NCBI RefSeq assembly: GCF_014647535.1 | Contig: NZ_BMPJ01000002.1 | Coordinates: 56,983 to 120,982 of the forward strand | Direction of reading: 5' to 3' | DNA: 64,000 nucleotides | From: Thermus composti | GTDB taxonomy: Bacteria > Deinococcota > Deinococci > Deinococcales > Thermaceae | Shown here: positions 41,982-53,109 of the stretch, one piece after another | Layout: each line of letters starts with the position of its first letter | Numbering within the stretch: the stretch's first letter is position 1 | The notes under the pieces: generated by a model | What the model was told of the DNA's origin: nothing | Databases searched by the model: none | What the model saw: only the letters and a program-made list of their open reading frames with translations | Translations under genes and position numbers: made by a program

Positions 41982-42992
41982 ATGAGAAAAGGTATCGCGG
42001 CGCTCAGTCTTTTGGGTCTAGGCTTAGCCCAGGAAGCCCACCGGGTGGCCATCACCCACCCTGGGGGCTCCTACAACCAGGAGGTGGCCTTCCTCTGGCC
42101 CTGGGTCTACTTCTTCTCCGTGGTCATCTTCGCCGTGGTGGCGGGGGCCTTGGCCTACGTCACCTGGAAGTTCAGGGCCAGGCCCGGGGACGAGGGGGAG
42201 CCTCCCCAGATCCACGGGAACGACCGCCTCGAGGTGGTCTGGACCCTCATCCCCTTGGCCATCGTCTTCGTCCTCTTCGGCCTCACGGCCAAGGCCCTCA
42301 TCCAGGTGAACCGCCCCATCCCCGGGGCCCTCAAGGTGGAGGTCACGGGCTACCAGTTCTGGTGGGACTTCCACTACCCGAGCCTGGGCCTCAGGAACTC
42401 CAACGAGCTCATCCTCCCCGCCGGGGTTCCCGTGGAGCTGGAGATCACCTCCAAGGACGTGATCCACTCCTTCTGGGTGCCGGGGCTTGCCGGCAAGCGG
42501 GACGCCATTCCGGGACAAACGACCCGGCTTTCCTTTGAACCCAAGGAGCCTGGCCTCTACTACGGCTTCTGCGCCGAGCTCTGCGGGGCGAGCCACGCCC
42601 GGATGCTCTTCCGCGTGGTGGTCCTTCCCAAGGAGGAGTTTGACCGCTTCGTGGAGCAGGCCAAGGCGGCCCCCCCCGTGGCCGATGAGCGGGGCCAGCA
42701 GGTCTTCCAGCAGAACTGCGCCGCCTGCCACGGCGTGGCCCGGAGCATGCCCCCCGCGGTCATCGGGCCCGACCTTGGGCTTATGGGCAACCGCACCAGC
42801 CTGGCGGCGGGGATCGTGGAGAACACCCCGGAAAACCTCAAGGCCTGGATCAAGGACCCCCTCGCCATGAAGCCTGGGTCCAAGATGCCCGGCTTCCCCC
42901 AGCTTTCCGAGGAGGACCTGGAGGCCTTGGTCCGCTACCTGGAGGGCCTAAAGGTGGAAGGGTTTGACTTCAAGGCCTTGCCCAAGTTCTAA
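41982..42992 (+). CDS. caaB: caa3 oxidase subunit II with cytochrome c domain
   Basis: A 336-residue subunit II of caa3-type cytochrome oxidase. A signal sequence (about 1-16) is followed by two membrane helices (about 37-62 and 86-106), the CuA cupredoxin domain with ligands H162, C197, E199, C201, H205 and M208 (GFCAELCGASHARM), and a fused C-terminal cytochrome c domain with heme motif CAACH at 246-250 and a methionine ligand in GSKMPGFP. Electrons enter through the attached cytochrome c and pass through CuA to subunit I. It follows the heme synthase gene by 11 bp and precedes caaA by 12 bp. Confidence 0.97.
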   Translation: MRKGIAALSLLGLGLAQEAHRVAITHPGGSYNQEVAFLWPWVYFFSVVIFAVVAGALAYVTWKFRARPGDEGEPPQIHGNDRLEVVWTLIPLAIVFVLFGLTAKALIQVNRPIPGALKVEVTGYQFWWDFHYPSLGLRNSNELILPAGVPVELEITSKDVIHSFWVPGLAGKRDAIPGQTTRLSFEPKEPGLYYGFCAELCGASHARMLFRVVVLPKEEFDRFVEQAKAAPPVADERGQQVFQQNCAACHGVARSMPPAVIGPDLGLMGNRTSLAAGIVENTPENLKAWIKDPLAMKPGSKMPGFPQLSEEDLEALVRYLEGLKVEGFDFKALPKF

Positions 42993-45380
<2,388 letters not shown>

Positions 45381-45397
45381 CCCCTTGGGCGCGAAGG

Positions 45398-45424
45398 GCC
45401 CCCGCCTTTTAGGCGGGGGCTTTC
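45398..45424 (+). terminator. Terminator of caa3 operon
   Basis: A 9-bp stem GCCCCCGCC/GGCGGGGGC with TTTTA loop (45398-45420) is followed by TTTCT, 18 bp after the caaA stop. Confidence 0.82.
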
Positions 45425-45429
45425 TAAGT

Positions 45430-45510
45430 GGCCCCTGGCGGCTTTCGCCGCGGTGGGGGCCCCAAAGGGGGCTTTCCAAGCCTGTTGCGAAACCACCGCG
45501 CGGCCCCTTA
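45430..45510. repeat. Dispersed hairpin repeat, copy B
   Basis: An imperfect hairpin (arms around 45430-45442 and 45446-45459) is followed by the same core as at 31846-31923: 57 of 61 bases match, without the 17-bp insertion of copy A. The copy lies behind the caa3 terminator and just before a damaged gene. Confidence 0.7.
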
Positions 45511-45524
45511 TCTAGGGGTTATGG

Positions 45525-46228
45525 ATGCGCCTTCTCGTGGTGGACTTTGACTACTTCTTCCCCGTGCCCCAAGTCCCCAAGGACCCCCTGGCCCCCCTCT
45601 TTGCCTGGGCCCACTTTGAGACGCCCTATTACCGGGAGGAGGTGTGGGAGGAGCGGGCCTTGGCCTTCCTCCTCCGGGGGCTTCCCCTGCCCGGGGCCCG
45701 GGGTGGGAGGGCTTTTGGGGGCGCTTCGCCTTCGCCCCCGGGGCGGTGCTTTACTACGCCGACACCAACGCTTTAGCCTTTCACCCCAAGGTGCGCCAAG
45801 GGGTGGAGGAGGTGGTCCTCTTTGACGCCCACCACGACGCCGGCTACCGCCCCTTGGGGGAGGAGCCCGCCTGCGACGACTGGATGGTCTTCTACCACCG
45901 CCTGGGGGCAAGGCTTCGGGTCTATTACCCTCCCTGGCGGGACCCCTCCTTGGAGCCCGAGCCCCGGGTCCCGGTGGCGCGGGCGCTGGACCCGGGGGGG
46001 CGGGTGGAAGGGGTCTTCCACCGGGTTTTCCTCTGCCGGAGCGGGGCTTGGGTGCCTCCCTGGGCGGACGGGGACTTCTTCGCCTTCCTGGGGGAAGCCC
46101 CCTTGCCTAAGGTGGCCCTCGAGGCGGTCCACCCCCGGCCCTTCTTCCTGGAGGCCCTGAAACGGCGGGTGGTGGAGGAGGGGTTTGGCCTGCGCTTCAT
46201 GGAGCGCCTTAAAGGCGGGGTCAGATAA
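45525..46228 (+). pseudogene. Frameshifted gene, arginase-like motifs
   Basis: Two frames together give one protein of about 234 residues. The first frame runs from the ATG at 45525 (MRLLVVDFDYFFPVPQVP) to about 45700; the second, shifted by -1, resumes as GWEGFWGRFAFAPGAVLYYAD and runs to the TAA at 46226-46228 with VVLFDAHHDAGYR and DDWMVFYHRLG. Adding one G to the GGGG run at 45700-45703 restores a single frame. The DFD and DAHHDAG motifs recall metal sites in arginase-fold proteins (UPF0489-like), but the family is not certain. This could be a real pseudogene, a sequencing error or, less likely, a programmed frameshift. Confidence 0.75.
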
Positions 46229-46232
46229 GCGG

Positions 46233-46261
46233 TGGACAACCCTCTCCCCTTGGCCTATAAT
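46233..46261 (+). promoter_or_regulatory. tRNA-Lys promoter
   Basis: TGGACA (46233-46238), 17-bp spacer, perfect TATAAT (46256-46261), 13 bp before the mature tRNA 5' end. Confidence 0.85.
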
Positions 46262-46274
46262 CACATAGGCTATT

Positions 46275-46350
46275 GGGCCGTTAGCTCAGCTGGCAGAGCA
46301 ACCGACTTTTAATCGGTAGGTCGCAGGTTCGAATCCTGCACGGCCCACCA
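46275..46350 (+). tRNA. tRNA-Lys(TTT)
   Basis: A complete cloverleaf of 76 nt including encoded CCA: acceptor GGGCCGT/ACGGCCC with discriminator A, D-arm TTAGCTCAGCTGG.., anticodon stem ACCGA/TCGGT with loop CTTTTAA (anticodon TTT at 46308-46310), T-arm GCAGG-TTCGAAT-CCTGC. Its wobble U34 is a substrate class for MnmG and MnmA, both encoded in this window. Confidence 0.97.
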
Positions 46351-46420
46351 TTTTCCCATAAAAAGGTCCCCGGGGCGCGGCCCCCTAAGTGGTAGGCTTG
46401 AGGGGAAGGAGCGTGGGTCC

Positions 46421-47848
46421 ATGGAGCGCCTGGAGTTTCCCAAGGAGGCTTTTCTGGACGGGGCTTGGCGTTCTCTTCCCCGCCGCTTTTCTGTGGTCAG
46501 CCCGGCCACGGGGGAGGTGGTGGCCGAGGTGGCGGACTGCGGCGAGGAGGAGGCCAAGGAGGCCTTGGAGGCGGCGGTGCGGGCCTTTCCCGCCTGGAGC
46601 AGGGCCACGGCCTACGAACGGGCGGGGGTGCTTCGGCGCTGGTACGAGCTCATCCTAAAGCACCAGGAGCCCCTGGCCCAGCTCATGGCTCTGGAGATGG
46701 GCAAGCCCCTCAAGGAGGGCCGGGCCGAGGTGGCCTACGCCGCGGGGTTCGTGGAGTGGTACGCCGAGGAGGCCAAGCGGATCTATGGGGAGACCGTGCC
46801 CTCCCAGTTCCCCCACAAGCGGATCCTGGTGCGCTACGAGCCCGTGGGCCCGGTTTACGGGATCACCCCCTGGAACTTCCCTGCGGCCATGGTGACCCGG
46901 AAAGCGGCCCCGGCCCTGGCGGCGGGGTGCACCTTTGTGCTCAAGCCGGCGGAGGAAAGCCCCCTCACGGCCCTCTACCTGGCCCGGCTTTTTCAGGAGG
47001 CGGGGGGGCCTCCCGGGGTTTTCCAGGTCCTGCCCACCTCGGACCCCGAGGGGGTTTCCCGGCCCTTCTTGGAGGACGAAAGGATCCGCAAGCTCACCTT
47101 CACGGGGAGCACGGAGGTGGGGGTCCGTCTTTACGAGAGGGCGGCTAGAACCTTGAAGCGGGTTTCCCTGGAGCTAGGGGGCGGGGCGCCCGTGCTGGTT
47201 TTCGCCGACGCCGATCTGGAAAGGGCGGTGGAGGAGACGCTTCGGGCCAAGTTCCGCAACGCCGGGGAGTCTTGCGTGGCGGCCAACCGGATCTTCGTGG
47301 AGGCCCCCATTGCCGAGGCCTTTGCCCAGGCCTACGCCGAAAGGGTCCGGGCCCTCAAGGTGGGGGATCCCCTTTCCGAGGAGACGGACATCGGCCCCCT
47401 GGTGAACGAGGCGGCCCTCAGGAAGGTCCAGGCCCACGTGGAGGACGCCCTGGCCCTGGGGGCAAGGCTCGTGGTGGGGGGTGAGGCCAAGGGGCTTTTC
47501 TTCGCGCCCACGGTGCTTTTGGACGTGAAGCGAGAAAGCCTCCTTTTCCGGGAGGAGACCTTTGGGCCGGTGGCGCCCATCACCGTGTTCCGTGAAGAAG
47601 AGGAGGCGGTTTCCTGGGCCAACGCCTTCCCGGTGGGGCTTGCGGCCTACGTCTTTACCCGGGACCTCTCCCGGGCCTTCCGGGTTTCCGAGGCCCTGGC
47701 CTACGGGATCGTGGGGGTGAACGACGGGGTCCCTTCCACGCCCCAGGCTCCCTTCGGCGGGGTGAAGCGCTCGGGGCTTGGCCGGGAAGGGGGGAAGTGG
47801 GGCCTAGAGGAGTACCTAGAGGTGAAGTACGTCTCCTTGGGGCTTTGA
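46421..47848 (+). CDS. NAD(P)-dependent aldehyde dehydrogenase (SSADH-like)
   Basis: A 475-residue ALDH-superfamily enzyme closest in pattern to succinate-semialdehyde dehydrogenases. Seen are the cofactor-binding PWNFPAAMVTRKAAPALAAG and KPAEESPLTAL, TFTGSTEVGV, the catalytic glutamate in VSLELGGGAPVLVF, the catalytic cysteine in FRNAGESCVAANR and the C-terminal EETFGPVAPI. The usual asparagine of the LELGGNAP motif is glycine here. Substrate is not determinable. AAGGAG lies before the ATG, and the gap from tRNA-Lys holds no clear terminator, so read-through from the tRNA promoter is possible. Confidence 0.88.
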   Translation: MERLEFPKEAFLDGAWRSLPRRFSVVSPATGEVVAEVADCGEEEAKEALEAAVRAFPAWSRATAYERAGVLRRWYELILKHQEPLAQLMALEMGKPLKEGRAEVAYAAGFVEWYAEEAKRIYGETVPSQFPHKRILVRYEPVGPVYGITPWNFPAAMVTRKAAPALAAGCTFVLKPAEESPLTALYLARLFQEAGGPPGVFQVLPTSDPEGVSRPFLEDERIRKLTFTGSTEVGVRLYERAARTLKRVSLELGGGAPVLVFADADLERAVEETLRAKFRNAGESCVAANRIFVEAPIAEAFAQAYAERVRALKVGDPLSEETDIGPLVNEAALRKVQAHVEDALALGARLVVGGEAKGLFFAPTVLLDVKRESLLFREETFGPVAPITVFREEEEAVSWANAFPVGLAAYVFTRDLSRAFRVSEALAYGIVGVNDGVPSTPQAPFGGVKRSGLGREGGKWGLEEYLEVKYVSLGL

Positions 47849-47891
47849 GGCCCCTTGGGGGCGAGGAAAGGGTCCTTAGGCGGTGGGCGCC

Positions 47892-47921
47892 TTGCCTCGT
47901 GGGGAGGGGTGAGGGTAGAAT
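47892..47921 (+). promoter_or_regulatory. Promoter of tRNA-Glu/tRNA-Val
   Basis: TTGCCT (47892-47897), 18-bp spacer and TAGAAT (47916-47921), about 30 bp before tRNA-Glu. Confidence 0.65.
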
Positions 47922-47952
47922 CCCCTATGGGCGGCCCGTGCGTGCCTTTCGG

Positions 47953-48027
47953 GGCCCCATCGTCTAGCGGTTAGGACGCGGCCCTCTCAAGGCCGAAGCG
48001 GGGGTTCGACTCCCCCTGGGGTCACCA
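47953..48027 (+). tRNA. tRNA-Glu(CTC)
   Basis: A 75-nt tRNA including CCA: acceptor GGCCCCA/TGGGGTC with one G-T pair, anticodon stem CGGCC/GGCCG and loop CTCTCAA (anticodon CTC at 47986-47988), T-arm GGGGG-TTCGACT-CCCCC. It reads GAG, the dominant Glu codon in this GC-rich genome. Confidence 0.96.
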
Positions 48028-48028
48028 C

Positions 48029-48105
48029 GGGCGGCTAGCTCAGCTGGTCAGAGCGCTCGCCTTACAAGCGAGAGGCCAGAGGTTCAAGTCCTCTGCCGCC
48101 CACCA
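48029..48105 (+). tRNA. tRNA-Val(TAC)
   Basis: A 77-nt tRNA including CCA: acceptor GGGCGGC/GCCGCCC, anticodon stem CTCGC/GCGAG with loop CTTACAA (anticodon TAC at 48063-48065), T-arm CAGAGG-TTCAAGT-CCTCTG. It is separated from tRNA-Glu by one nucleotide, so both mature from one transcript. Confidence 0.96.
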
Positions 48106-48109
48106 TAAG

Positions 48110-48135
48110 GCCCCGGCCTAAAGGCCGGGGCTTCA
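48110..48135. terminator. Hairpin terminator between tRNA-Val and dciA-like gene
   Basis: A 9-bp stem GCCCCGGCC/GGCCGGGGC with TAAA loop (48110-48131), followed on the plus strand by TTCACCCTT. It can serve the tRNA transcript and overlaps the 3' end of the convergent gene. Confidence 0.65.
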
Positions 48136-48918
48136 CCCTTCCCGGGAGAGGAGGCTTCGCACCCCTTCAGGTAGGGCTTCCTGGGGGAAGAGCTTTTGAA
48201 AGCGCTGGGCCAGGTCCTTGAGGAGGGGTATAAGGCTTGGTTCCCGCAAGGCCTCGGGGTAAAGCTCCCGCATCTCGGTGAGGAGCTTTTCCCGGGCCAG
48301 GTGCCGGGCGGCGGCCAGGGGCTCGCCGGAAAGCCTCGAGGGCCTACCCCTGTAGAGGCGCTCCGCCTCCTTCCGGACGGCGGGGTCTTGGAGGAGGCGG
48401 CGGCAGGTGGGGCAGGGGTGGGTGGGGCTTGGGGCCTCGCAGATGGGGCAGGGGCTTCCCCGCTGGTGGAGAAAAAGGGCCCGGGCCGCCCGGGCCACCC
48501 GCTCCTTGAGGGCGGGGGGGGCCGCCTCCGCCAGAAGGAGCGCCTTGCGGCTCGCTTCCAAGGCCTTCTCCTTGTCCTCCGGGACGGGCTCGGGTGGGGG
48601 CGGTTCTACCCTGCCCACCTGGAAGCGGATCTCCCGCACCATCCCGGGGAAGCGCTCCTCGTAGCGCTTGAGGAGGGCCAGGCGGGCGTAGGTGAGCTGG
48701 TGGGCCGCCACGGGGTCGGGCACCACCACCACCAAAGTCCCCTCCTCCAGGGCCACCGCCTCGGTGAAGCGGGCAAGTCCGGGGCCCGCCACCTCCTTCC
48801 AGAAGGCGAGGACCATGCCCCGCTTAAGCCGCTCCTTTCCCCCCGCCCGCTTTAGGGCCTCGGGGATCACCTCCTTTAGCCGCCAGGGCAGAGGACCACC
48901 CCCCCTTGCATGGAGCAT
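48133..48918 (-). CDS. DUF721/DciA-like protein with zinc motif
   Basis: A 261-residue protein. Residues about 10-105 match the DUF721/DciA domain (LKEVIPEALKRAGGKERLKRG, FWKEVAGPGLARFTEAV, GTLVVVVPDPVAAHQLTY), known in other bacteria as the ancestral loader of the replicative helicase. A proline-rich linker and a Cys4 zinc-binding knuckle follow (C157, C160, C169, C172), then a helical tail. The ATG at 48918 lies 43 bp inside recF in another frame; later GTG starts are possible. The place next to recF, commonly near dnaA-dnaN in other genomes, supports a replication role. Confidence 0.82.
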   Translation of the reverse strand: MLHARGGGPLPWRLKEVIPEALKRAGGKERLKRGMVLAFWKEVAGPGLARFTEAVALEEGTLVVVVPDPVAAHQLTYARLALLKRYEERFPGMVREIRFQVGRVEPPPPEPVPEDKEKALEASRKALLLAEAAPPALKERVARAARALFLHQRGSPCPICEAPSPTHPCPTCRRLLQDPAVRKEAERLYRGRPSRLSGEPLAAARHLAREKLLTEMRELYPEALREPSLIPLLKDLAQRFQKLFPQEALPEGVRSLLSREG

Positions 48919-49907
48919 ACCAGGGCCCCTTCGGGGGCGGAAAGCCCGGCCAGGACCGCCTGGGGCAGGGCCTTGGCGTAGGCGAGGAGGGCTTGCCTGC
49001 GGGCCTCGTCCAGCTCCTCCCCCCACTCGTCCACCAGGAGGAGGGGGGCTTCCCCGTGGTGCTCCCAAAGGAGGCGGTGTTCCGCCAGGCGGAGGGCCAG
49101 GGCCAAAGCCTTGGCCTCGCCCCGGCTGGCGAAGCGGTGGGCGGGCCTGCCCTCGAGGAGAAAGACCAGCTCGTCCCGGTGAGGGCCCACCAGGGTCTGC
49201 CCCCTTAGGCGCTCCTCTTCCCGACGGGCCTTTAGGGCCTCGAGGAGCCCCTCGGGGGCTGTCTCCTCCAAAAGAAGCCCGGCCTCCCCCGGGGCCAGGG
49301 CCCGGTGGGCTTCTTGGAAAAGGGGAAGGAAGCGCTTGAGGAAGCGCCGCCTGAGGGTGCGGATCTCCTCCCCGTAGCGGGCGAGCTCCCGGTCCCAGAC
49401 CCCAAGCTCCCCTTCCCCGGCCTTGAGGAGGGCGTTGCGCTGGCGCAGGGCCTTCTCGTAGGCGGAAAGAAGGGCGGCGTAACGCCGGGAGAAGCGGGCG
49501 ATGAGCCGGTCCAGGAAGGCCCGCCGCTCCTCCTTGCTTCCCAAGACCACCTCCACGTCCTCGGGGAGCACCAGGACCGATCCCGGTAGCTCCCAAAGGC
49601 CCCTTAGGGGAACGGGTTTCTCGTTAAGGCGCACCTCCCGCCCCCCGTTCCCCAGGCGCTGCTCCACCCGGTAGGTGCCGAGGAGGGTTTCCACCTCAGC
49701 GAAAAGCCAGGCCTCGGCCTCCCCGAAGCGGACCAGGTCGGCGAGCCCCCCCCTTACCTCCCCCCCCAGGGCTAGGTGGAAGGCGAGGAGGAGGCTCGTC
49801 TTTCCCTGCCCGTTCCCCCCCACCACGGCGAAAAGGCCCGAGGGGGGCCGGAACTCGGCGAGGACCAGGTTGCGAAAGTTCCGCTGCCGGAAGAGGAGCA
49901 ACCGCAT
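48876..49907 (-). CDS. recF: DNA replication and repair protein RecF
   Basis: A 343-residue SMC-like ATPase that helps RecA load at single-strand gaps with RecO and RecR. The Walker A motif GGNGQGKTS is at residues 30-38, the ABC-type signature region is FASRGEAKALALALRLAEH, and Walker B/D-loop is LLLVDEWGEELDEARRQALL. The N-terminal MRLLLFRQRNFRNLVLAEF is typical. Its start overlaps the MFS gene stop (ATGA). In many bacteria recF sits beside dnaN; here it is about 40 kb away. Confidence 0.95.
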   Translation of the reverse strand: MRLLLFRQRNFRNLVLAEFRPPSGLFAVVGGNGQGKTSLLLAFHLALGGEVRGGLADLVRFGEAEAWLFAEVETLLGTYRVEQRLGNGGREVRLNEKPVPLRGLWELPGSVLVLPEDVEVVLGSKEERRAFLDRLIARFSRRYAALLSAYEKALRQRNALLKAGEGELGVWDRELARYGEEIRTLRRRFLKRFLPLFQEAHRALAPGEAGLLLEETAPEGLLEALKARREEERLRGQTLVGPHRDELVFLLEGRPAHRFASRGEAKALALALRLAEHRLLWEHHGEAPLLLVDEWGEELDEARRQALLAYAKALPQAVLAGLSAPEGALVCSMQGGVVLCPGG

Positions 49908-51079
49908 CAGAGCTTCACCCTGCGGAAGAGGACGGGGAGGAAGAGGAGGGCGAGGAGGAGGAGGGAGGCTCCAAGGACGTAGGGCCCCTCGGGGGCCAGG
50001 CGGTAGAGCCCCGTGCCCACCATGGGCCCGAGCATCCTCCCCAGAGCCTGGGCGGAGCTATTAAGCCCCGCCACCAGGCCCTGCTCCCCCTCGCCCACGG
50101 CCAGGGAAAGGGCCGCCGTGACCCCGGGGAGGGCTAAGCCTTGGCCCGCCCCCTGGAGGGCGAGGCCCAAGGCCAAAACCCAGAAGGTCTTGGCGTAGAC
50201 CAGGAGGACGAAGCCCAGGATCCCCAGGGGAAGGCCTAAGGAGAGGAGGACCTTCGGGGGCCATCCGGTCTTGCGCACCAGGACACCCTGGACGAAGACG
50301 GCCACGATCCCATAGAGGACCAGGGCCAGGCCCACCTTCTGGGCCGTCTCCACCCCGCTTAGGAGAAGCCGGTCCTGGAAGTAAAAGGCGATGGTCTGCT
50401 CCAGGGCCACGCTGGAGAGGTTCAGGGCGAAGCCCAAGAGGAGGAGGGGGAAGACCCTGGGGTCAAAGGGGGAAAGCCGCGCCCCGGCTTCGGTCCCTCG
50501 GGGTTTGGACTCGGGGAGGACCAGGTGGACGAAAAGGGCGTTTAGGAGGGCGATCCCCGCCGAGAAGAAGACGGGGGCGAGGAGGCCAAAAAGGGCGGCA
50601 AGCCCCGCTCCCAGGGCGGGCCCCAGGATCACCGCCAGGCCAAAGGCCGCTCCCAAAAGGGCCATGCCTGTGGTGCGGTTTTCCCGCCCGGTGACGTCGG
50701 CCACGTAGGCCTGGGCCGTGGGCAGGGTGGCGGAGCTAAAGGCCCCGCCCAGAAGCCTCGCCAGAAGGAGGAGGGGGAAAAGGAGGCCTCCCGAAAGAAC
50801 GCCCTTTTGCCCCAGGAGGGCGAAGAGGCCGAAGAGGAAAAAGCTCGCCGCGAAGCCCAGGATGCCCAAAAGGAGGACGGGCTTCCGGCCCCGTTCGCTC
50901 CGCCTACCCCAGTAGGGGGAAAGGAGGAACTGCATCAGGGCGTAGCCCGTGGAGAAAAGCCCCACCTGGACCTCGCTTAGGCCCAGCTCCCGGCCCAAGG
51001 GGCCCAGGATGGGAAACAGGATGGAAAGCCCCAGGACGCTGTTAAAGAGGGTGAGGAAGAGGAGGCCGAGGGCGGACAT
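49907..51079 (-). CDS. MFS drug/sugar efflux transporter
   Basis: A 390-residue major facilitator with twelve predicted membrane helices. The motif-A region is YALMQFLLSPYWGRRSERGRKPVLLLG, in the loop between helices 2 and 3, and the C-terminal half begins after a cytoplasmic loop around residue 190 (LPESKPRGTEAGARL). The pattern matches TetA-like drug:H+ antiporters (DHA1), but the substrate is unknown. Its stop overlaps the recF start and it begins 9 bp after pstB, so it may be expressed from the pst operon. Confidence 0.88.
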   Translation of the reverse strand: MSALGLLFLTLFNSVLGLSILFPILGPLGRELGLSEVQVGLFSTGYALMQFLLSPYWGRRSERGRKPVLLLGILGFAASFFLFGLFALLGQKGVLSGGLLFPLLLLARLLGGAFSSATLPTAQAYVADVTGRENRTTGMALLGAAFGLAVILGPALGAGLAALFGLLAPVFFSAGIALLNALFVHLVLPESKPRGTEAGARLSPFDPRVFPLLLLGFALNLSSVALEQTIAFYFQDRLLLSGVETAQKVGLALVLYGIVAVFVQGVLVRKTGWPPKVLLSLGLPLGILGFVLLVYAKTFWVLALGLALQGAGQGLALPGVTAALSLAVGEGEQGLVAGLNSSAQALGRMLGPMVGTGLYRLAPEGPYVLGASLLLLALLFLPVLFRRVKL

Positions 51080-51088
51080 GGGCCGATT

Positions 51089-51904
51089 TTAGCCGAAGCG
51101 CCCGGTGATGTAGGCCTCGGTGTAGGGGTGCTTGGGCTTGGTGAAGAGGACCTCCGTGGGGCCCTCCTCCACCAGAACCCCCAGGTGCATGAAAAGGGTG
51201 CGGTCGGAAACCCGGGCCGCCTGCTGCATGTTGTGGGTGACGATGACCACGGTGTAGCGTTTTTTGAGCTCCAGGATCAGGTCCTCTATGGCCTGGGTGG
51301 CGATGGGGTCCAGGGCGCTGGTGGGCTCGTCCATGAGGAGGAGGGGCGGCTCCACGGCGATGGCCCGGGCGATGCAAAGCCTTTGCTGCTGCCCGCCGGA
51401 AAGCCTTAGGCCGCTTTCCTTCTTGAAGCGGTCCTTGACCTCTTCCCAGAGGGCGGCCCGCTTCAAGGCCTCCACCACCCGGTCCTCCAGCTCGCTTCCC
51501 TTCACCCCCATGAGCCTTAGGCCGAAGGCCACGTTCTCAAAGATGGTCTTGGGGAAGGGGTTGGGCTTTTGGAAGACCATGCCGATGTGGCGGCGCACCG
51601 CCACCGGGTCCACCCGGGGATCGTAGATGTTCACCCCTTCATAAAGGACCTCGCCCTCCACCCGCACCCCGGGCACCAGGTCGTTCATGCGGTTGAGGGA
51701 GCGGAGGAGGGTGCTCTTCCCGCACCCCGAGGGGCCGATGATGGCCGTGACCTGGTTTTTGGGAAAGCGCACGGAGATGCCGTAAAGGGCCTGCTTCGGC
51801 CCGTACCAGAGGTTGAGGTGGCGCACGTCCACCAGGGCTTGGCTTTCCGGCACCGGCTCGGTGCGCACGGTCTGGTGCTCTTTCAGCTGTTCCAGGCTCA
51901 CCAT
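51089..51904 (-). CDS. pstB: Phosphate ABC transporter ATPase PstB
   Basis: A 271-residue ABC ATPase energising high-affinity phosphate import. Walker A GPSGCGKS is at 57-64, the PstB-typical [13 protein letters not shown] follows, the signature LSGGQQQR is at 168-175 and Walker B LLLMDEP at 188-194, then TSALDPIAT. It overlaps pstA by 7 bp at its start. No phoU gene follows; an MFS gene does. Confidence 0.96.
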   Translation of the reverse strand: MVSLEQLKEHQTVRTEPVPESQALVDVRHLNLWYGPKQALYGISVRFPKNQVTAIIGPSGCGKSTLLRSLNRMNDLVPGVRVEGEVLYEGVNIYDPRVDPVAVRRHIGMVFQKPNPFPKTIFENVAFGLRLMGVKGSELEDRVVEALKRAALWEEVKDRFKKESGLRLSGGQQQRLCIARAIAVEPPLLLMDEPTSALDPIATQAIEDLILELKKRYTVVIVTHNMQQAARVSDRTLFMHLGVLVEEGPTEVLFTKPKHPYTEAYITGRFG

Positions 51905-53109
51905 TCCCTCCTGAAGCGGTTCCTGAGGTAAAGGGCCAGCAGGTAAAGCACGGAAAGGAGGAGGAGCATCACCAGGATGCCCGCCGCCGCCACCCGGGCG
52001 AACTCGGGCTGGTTCTGGCTGATCCAGAGGTAGATTTGCACCGGGATCACCGTGTACTGGGAAAGGGGGCCCGTGGGGGCGAAGGGCACGTAGGCCGCCG
52101 CCCCTACCAGGAGGAGGGGGGCCGCCTCCCCGATGAGCCGGGCGGCGGAGAGGATCACCCCGGTGACCATCCCGGGCAGGGCGGCGGGGACCACCACCCG
52201 GAAGACCACCTGCCTGCGGGTGGCCCCCAGGGCGAAGGCTGCCAAACGCATGGACTCGGGGACCGCCCTCAAGGCCTCCCGGGCGGTGACCACGATGACC
52301 GGGATGCCCAAAAGCCCCAGGGTGAGGGCGGCGGCCAGGACGCTGGGCCCAAGCCCCATCCCCCGCACGAAGAGGGCCAGGCCCAAAAGCCCGTAGACGA
52401 TGGAGGGCACCCCGGCCAGGTTGCGGAGGTTGACCTCCAGGAGGCGGGAAAGCCGCCCCTCCCGCAGGTACTCCTCCAGGAGGATGGCGGTGCCCACGCC
52501 CACGGGGATGGCCAGGAGGAGGGCCAAGGAGAGGACCCAGACCGTGCCCCAGACGGCCACCCCGATCCCCGCTGTGAGGGGGGAGCGGGAAGGGGGGCGG
52601 GTGAGGAAGGTCTGGTCCAGCCAGGGGTTTAAGACCAGGCGCTCCCCTTCCTGAAGGTTGGCCTTAAGCTCGTTCCAGCGCCGAAGCCCTTCCGCCAAGG
52701 AGAAGTCCGCCACCCGCTTGTCGTAGACGTTGGTGACCACGTAGCGGAAGGGGCCCTCGTGGGTGTTCCACATGAGCTCCACCCGGTTTTGCAGGAAGAG
52801 GGCGCTCCGCTCCTTGGGGTCTTGGAGCATGAAGTCCGCCTCCTCCTCGGTGTAGCCTTGGGCCAGGAGCTCCTGCCTTAGGATGGCCTCCGCCGAAAGG
52901 CCGAAGGGGTAGGTGTGCCCGGGGCCCATGTCGGCTCGCACCACCTGGACGGAGACGCTCCGGTAGAGGGTGTCCCCCAGGAGGAGGGCGAGGAGGCCCA
53001 AGGCGAGAAGGAGGGGGAGGACCAGGGCCCGGGCGAAGACCCGGTCAATGCGGGCCTTCCAGGGGTCTTGGGCGAAGGACTCTGGAGAAGGGGTGAGGGT
53101 CCTATTCAT
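51898..53109 (-). CDS. pstA: Phosphate ABC transporter permease PstA
   Basis: A 403-residue inner-membrane permease, longer than the usual 280-300 residues because of an extra soluble region (about residues 55-170, including [20 protein letters not shown] and [13 protein letters not shown]) between the first helix and the core. The core has the ABC permease motif [25 protein letters not shown] and about six further helices. It overlaps both pstB (7 bp) and pstC (8 bp). The insertion resembles that of some other PstA proteins; its role is unknown. Confidence 0.93.
   Translation of the reverse strand: MNRTLTPSPESFAQDPWKARIDRVFARALVLPLLLALGLLALLLGDTLYRSVSVQVVRADMGPGHTYPFGLSAEAILRQELLAQGYTEEEADFMLQDPKERSALFLQNRVELMWNTHEGPFRYVVTNVYDKRVADFSLAEGLRRWNELKANLQEGERLVLNPWLDQTFLTRPPSRSPLTAGIGVAVWGTVWVLSLALLLAIPVGVGTAILLEEYLREGRLSRLLEVNLRNLAGVPSIVYGLLGLALFVRGMGLGPSVLAAALTLGLLGIPVIVVTAREALRAVPESMRLAAFALGATRRQVVFRVVVPAALPGMVTGVILSAARLIGEAAPLLLVGAAAYVPFAPTGPLSQYTVIPVQIYLWISQNQPEFARVAAAGILVMLLLLSVLYLLALYLRNRFRREW

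Noticed and set aside
45699-45712. Programmed frameshift in the 45.5-46.2 kb gene
   Set aside because: The site is a plain G-run without a slippery heptamer of known type or an obvious stimulatory structure placed after it; a missing base is more likely.
46275-48105. tRNA genes as attachment sites of an integrated element
   Set aside because: No integrase gene and no duplicated tRNA 3' end was seen nearby; the neighbourhood holds only an aldehyde dehydrogenase and one damaged gene.
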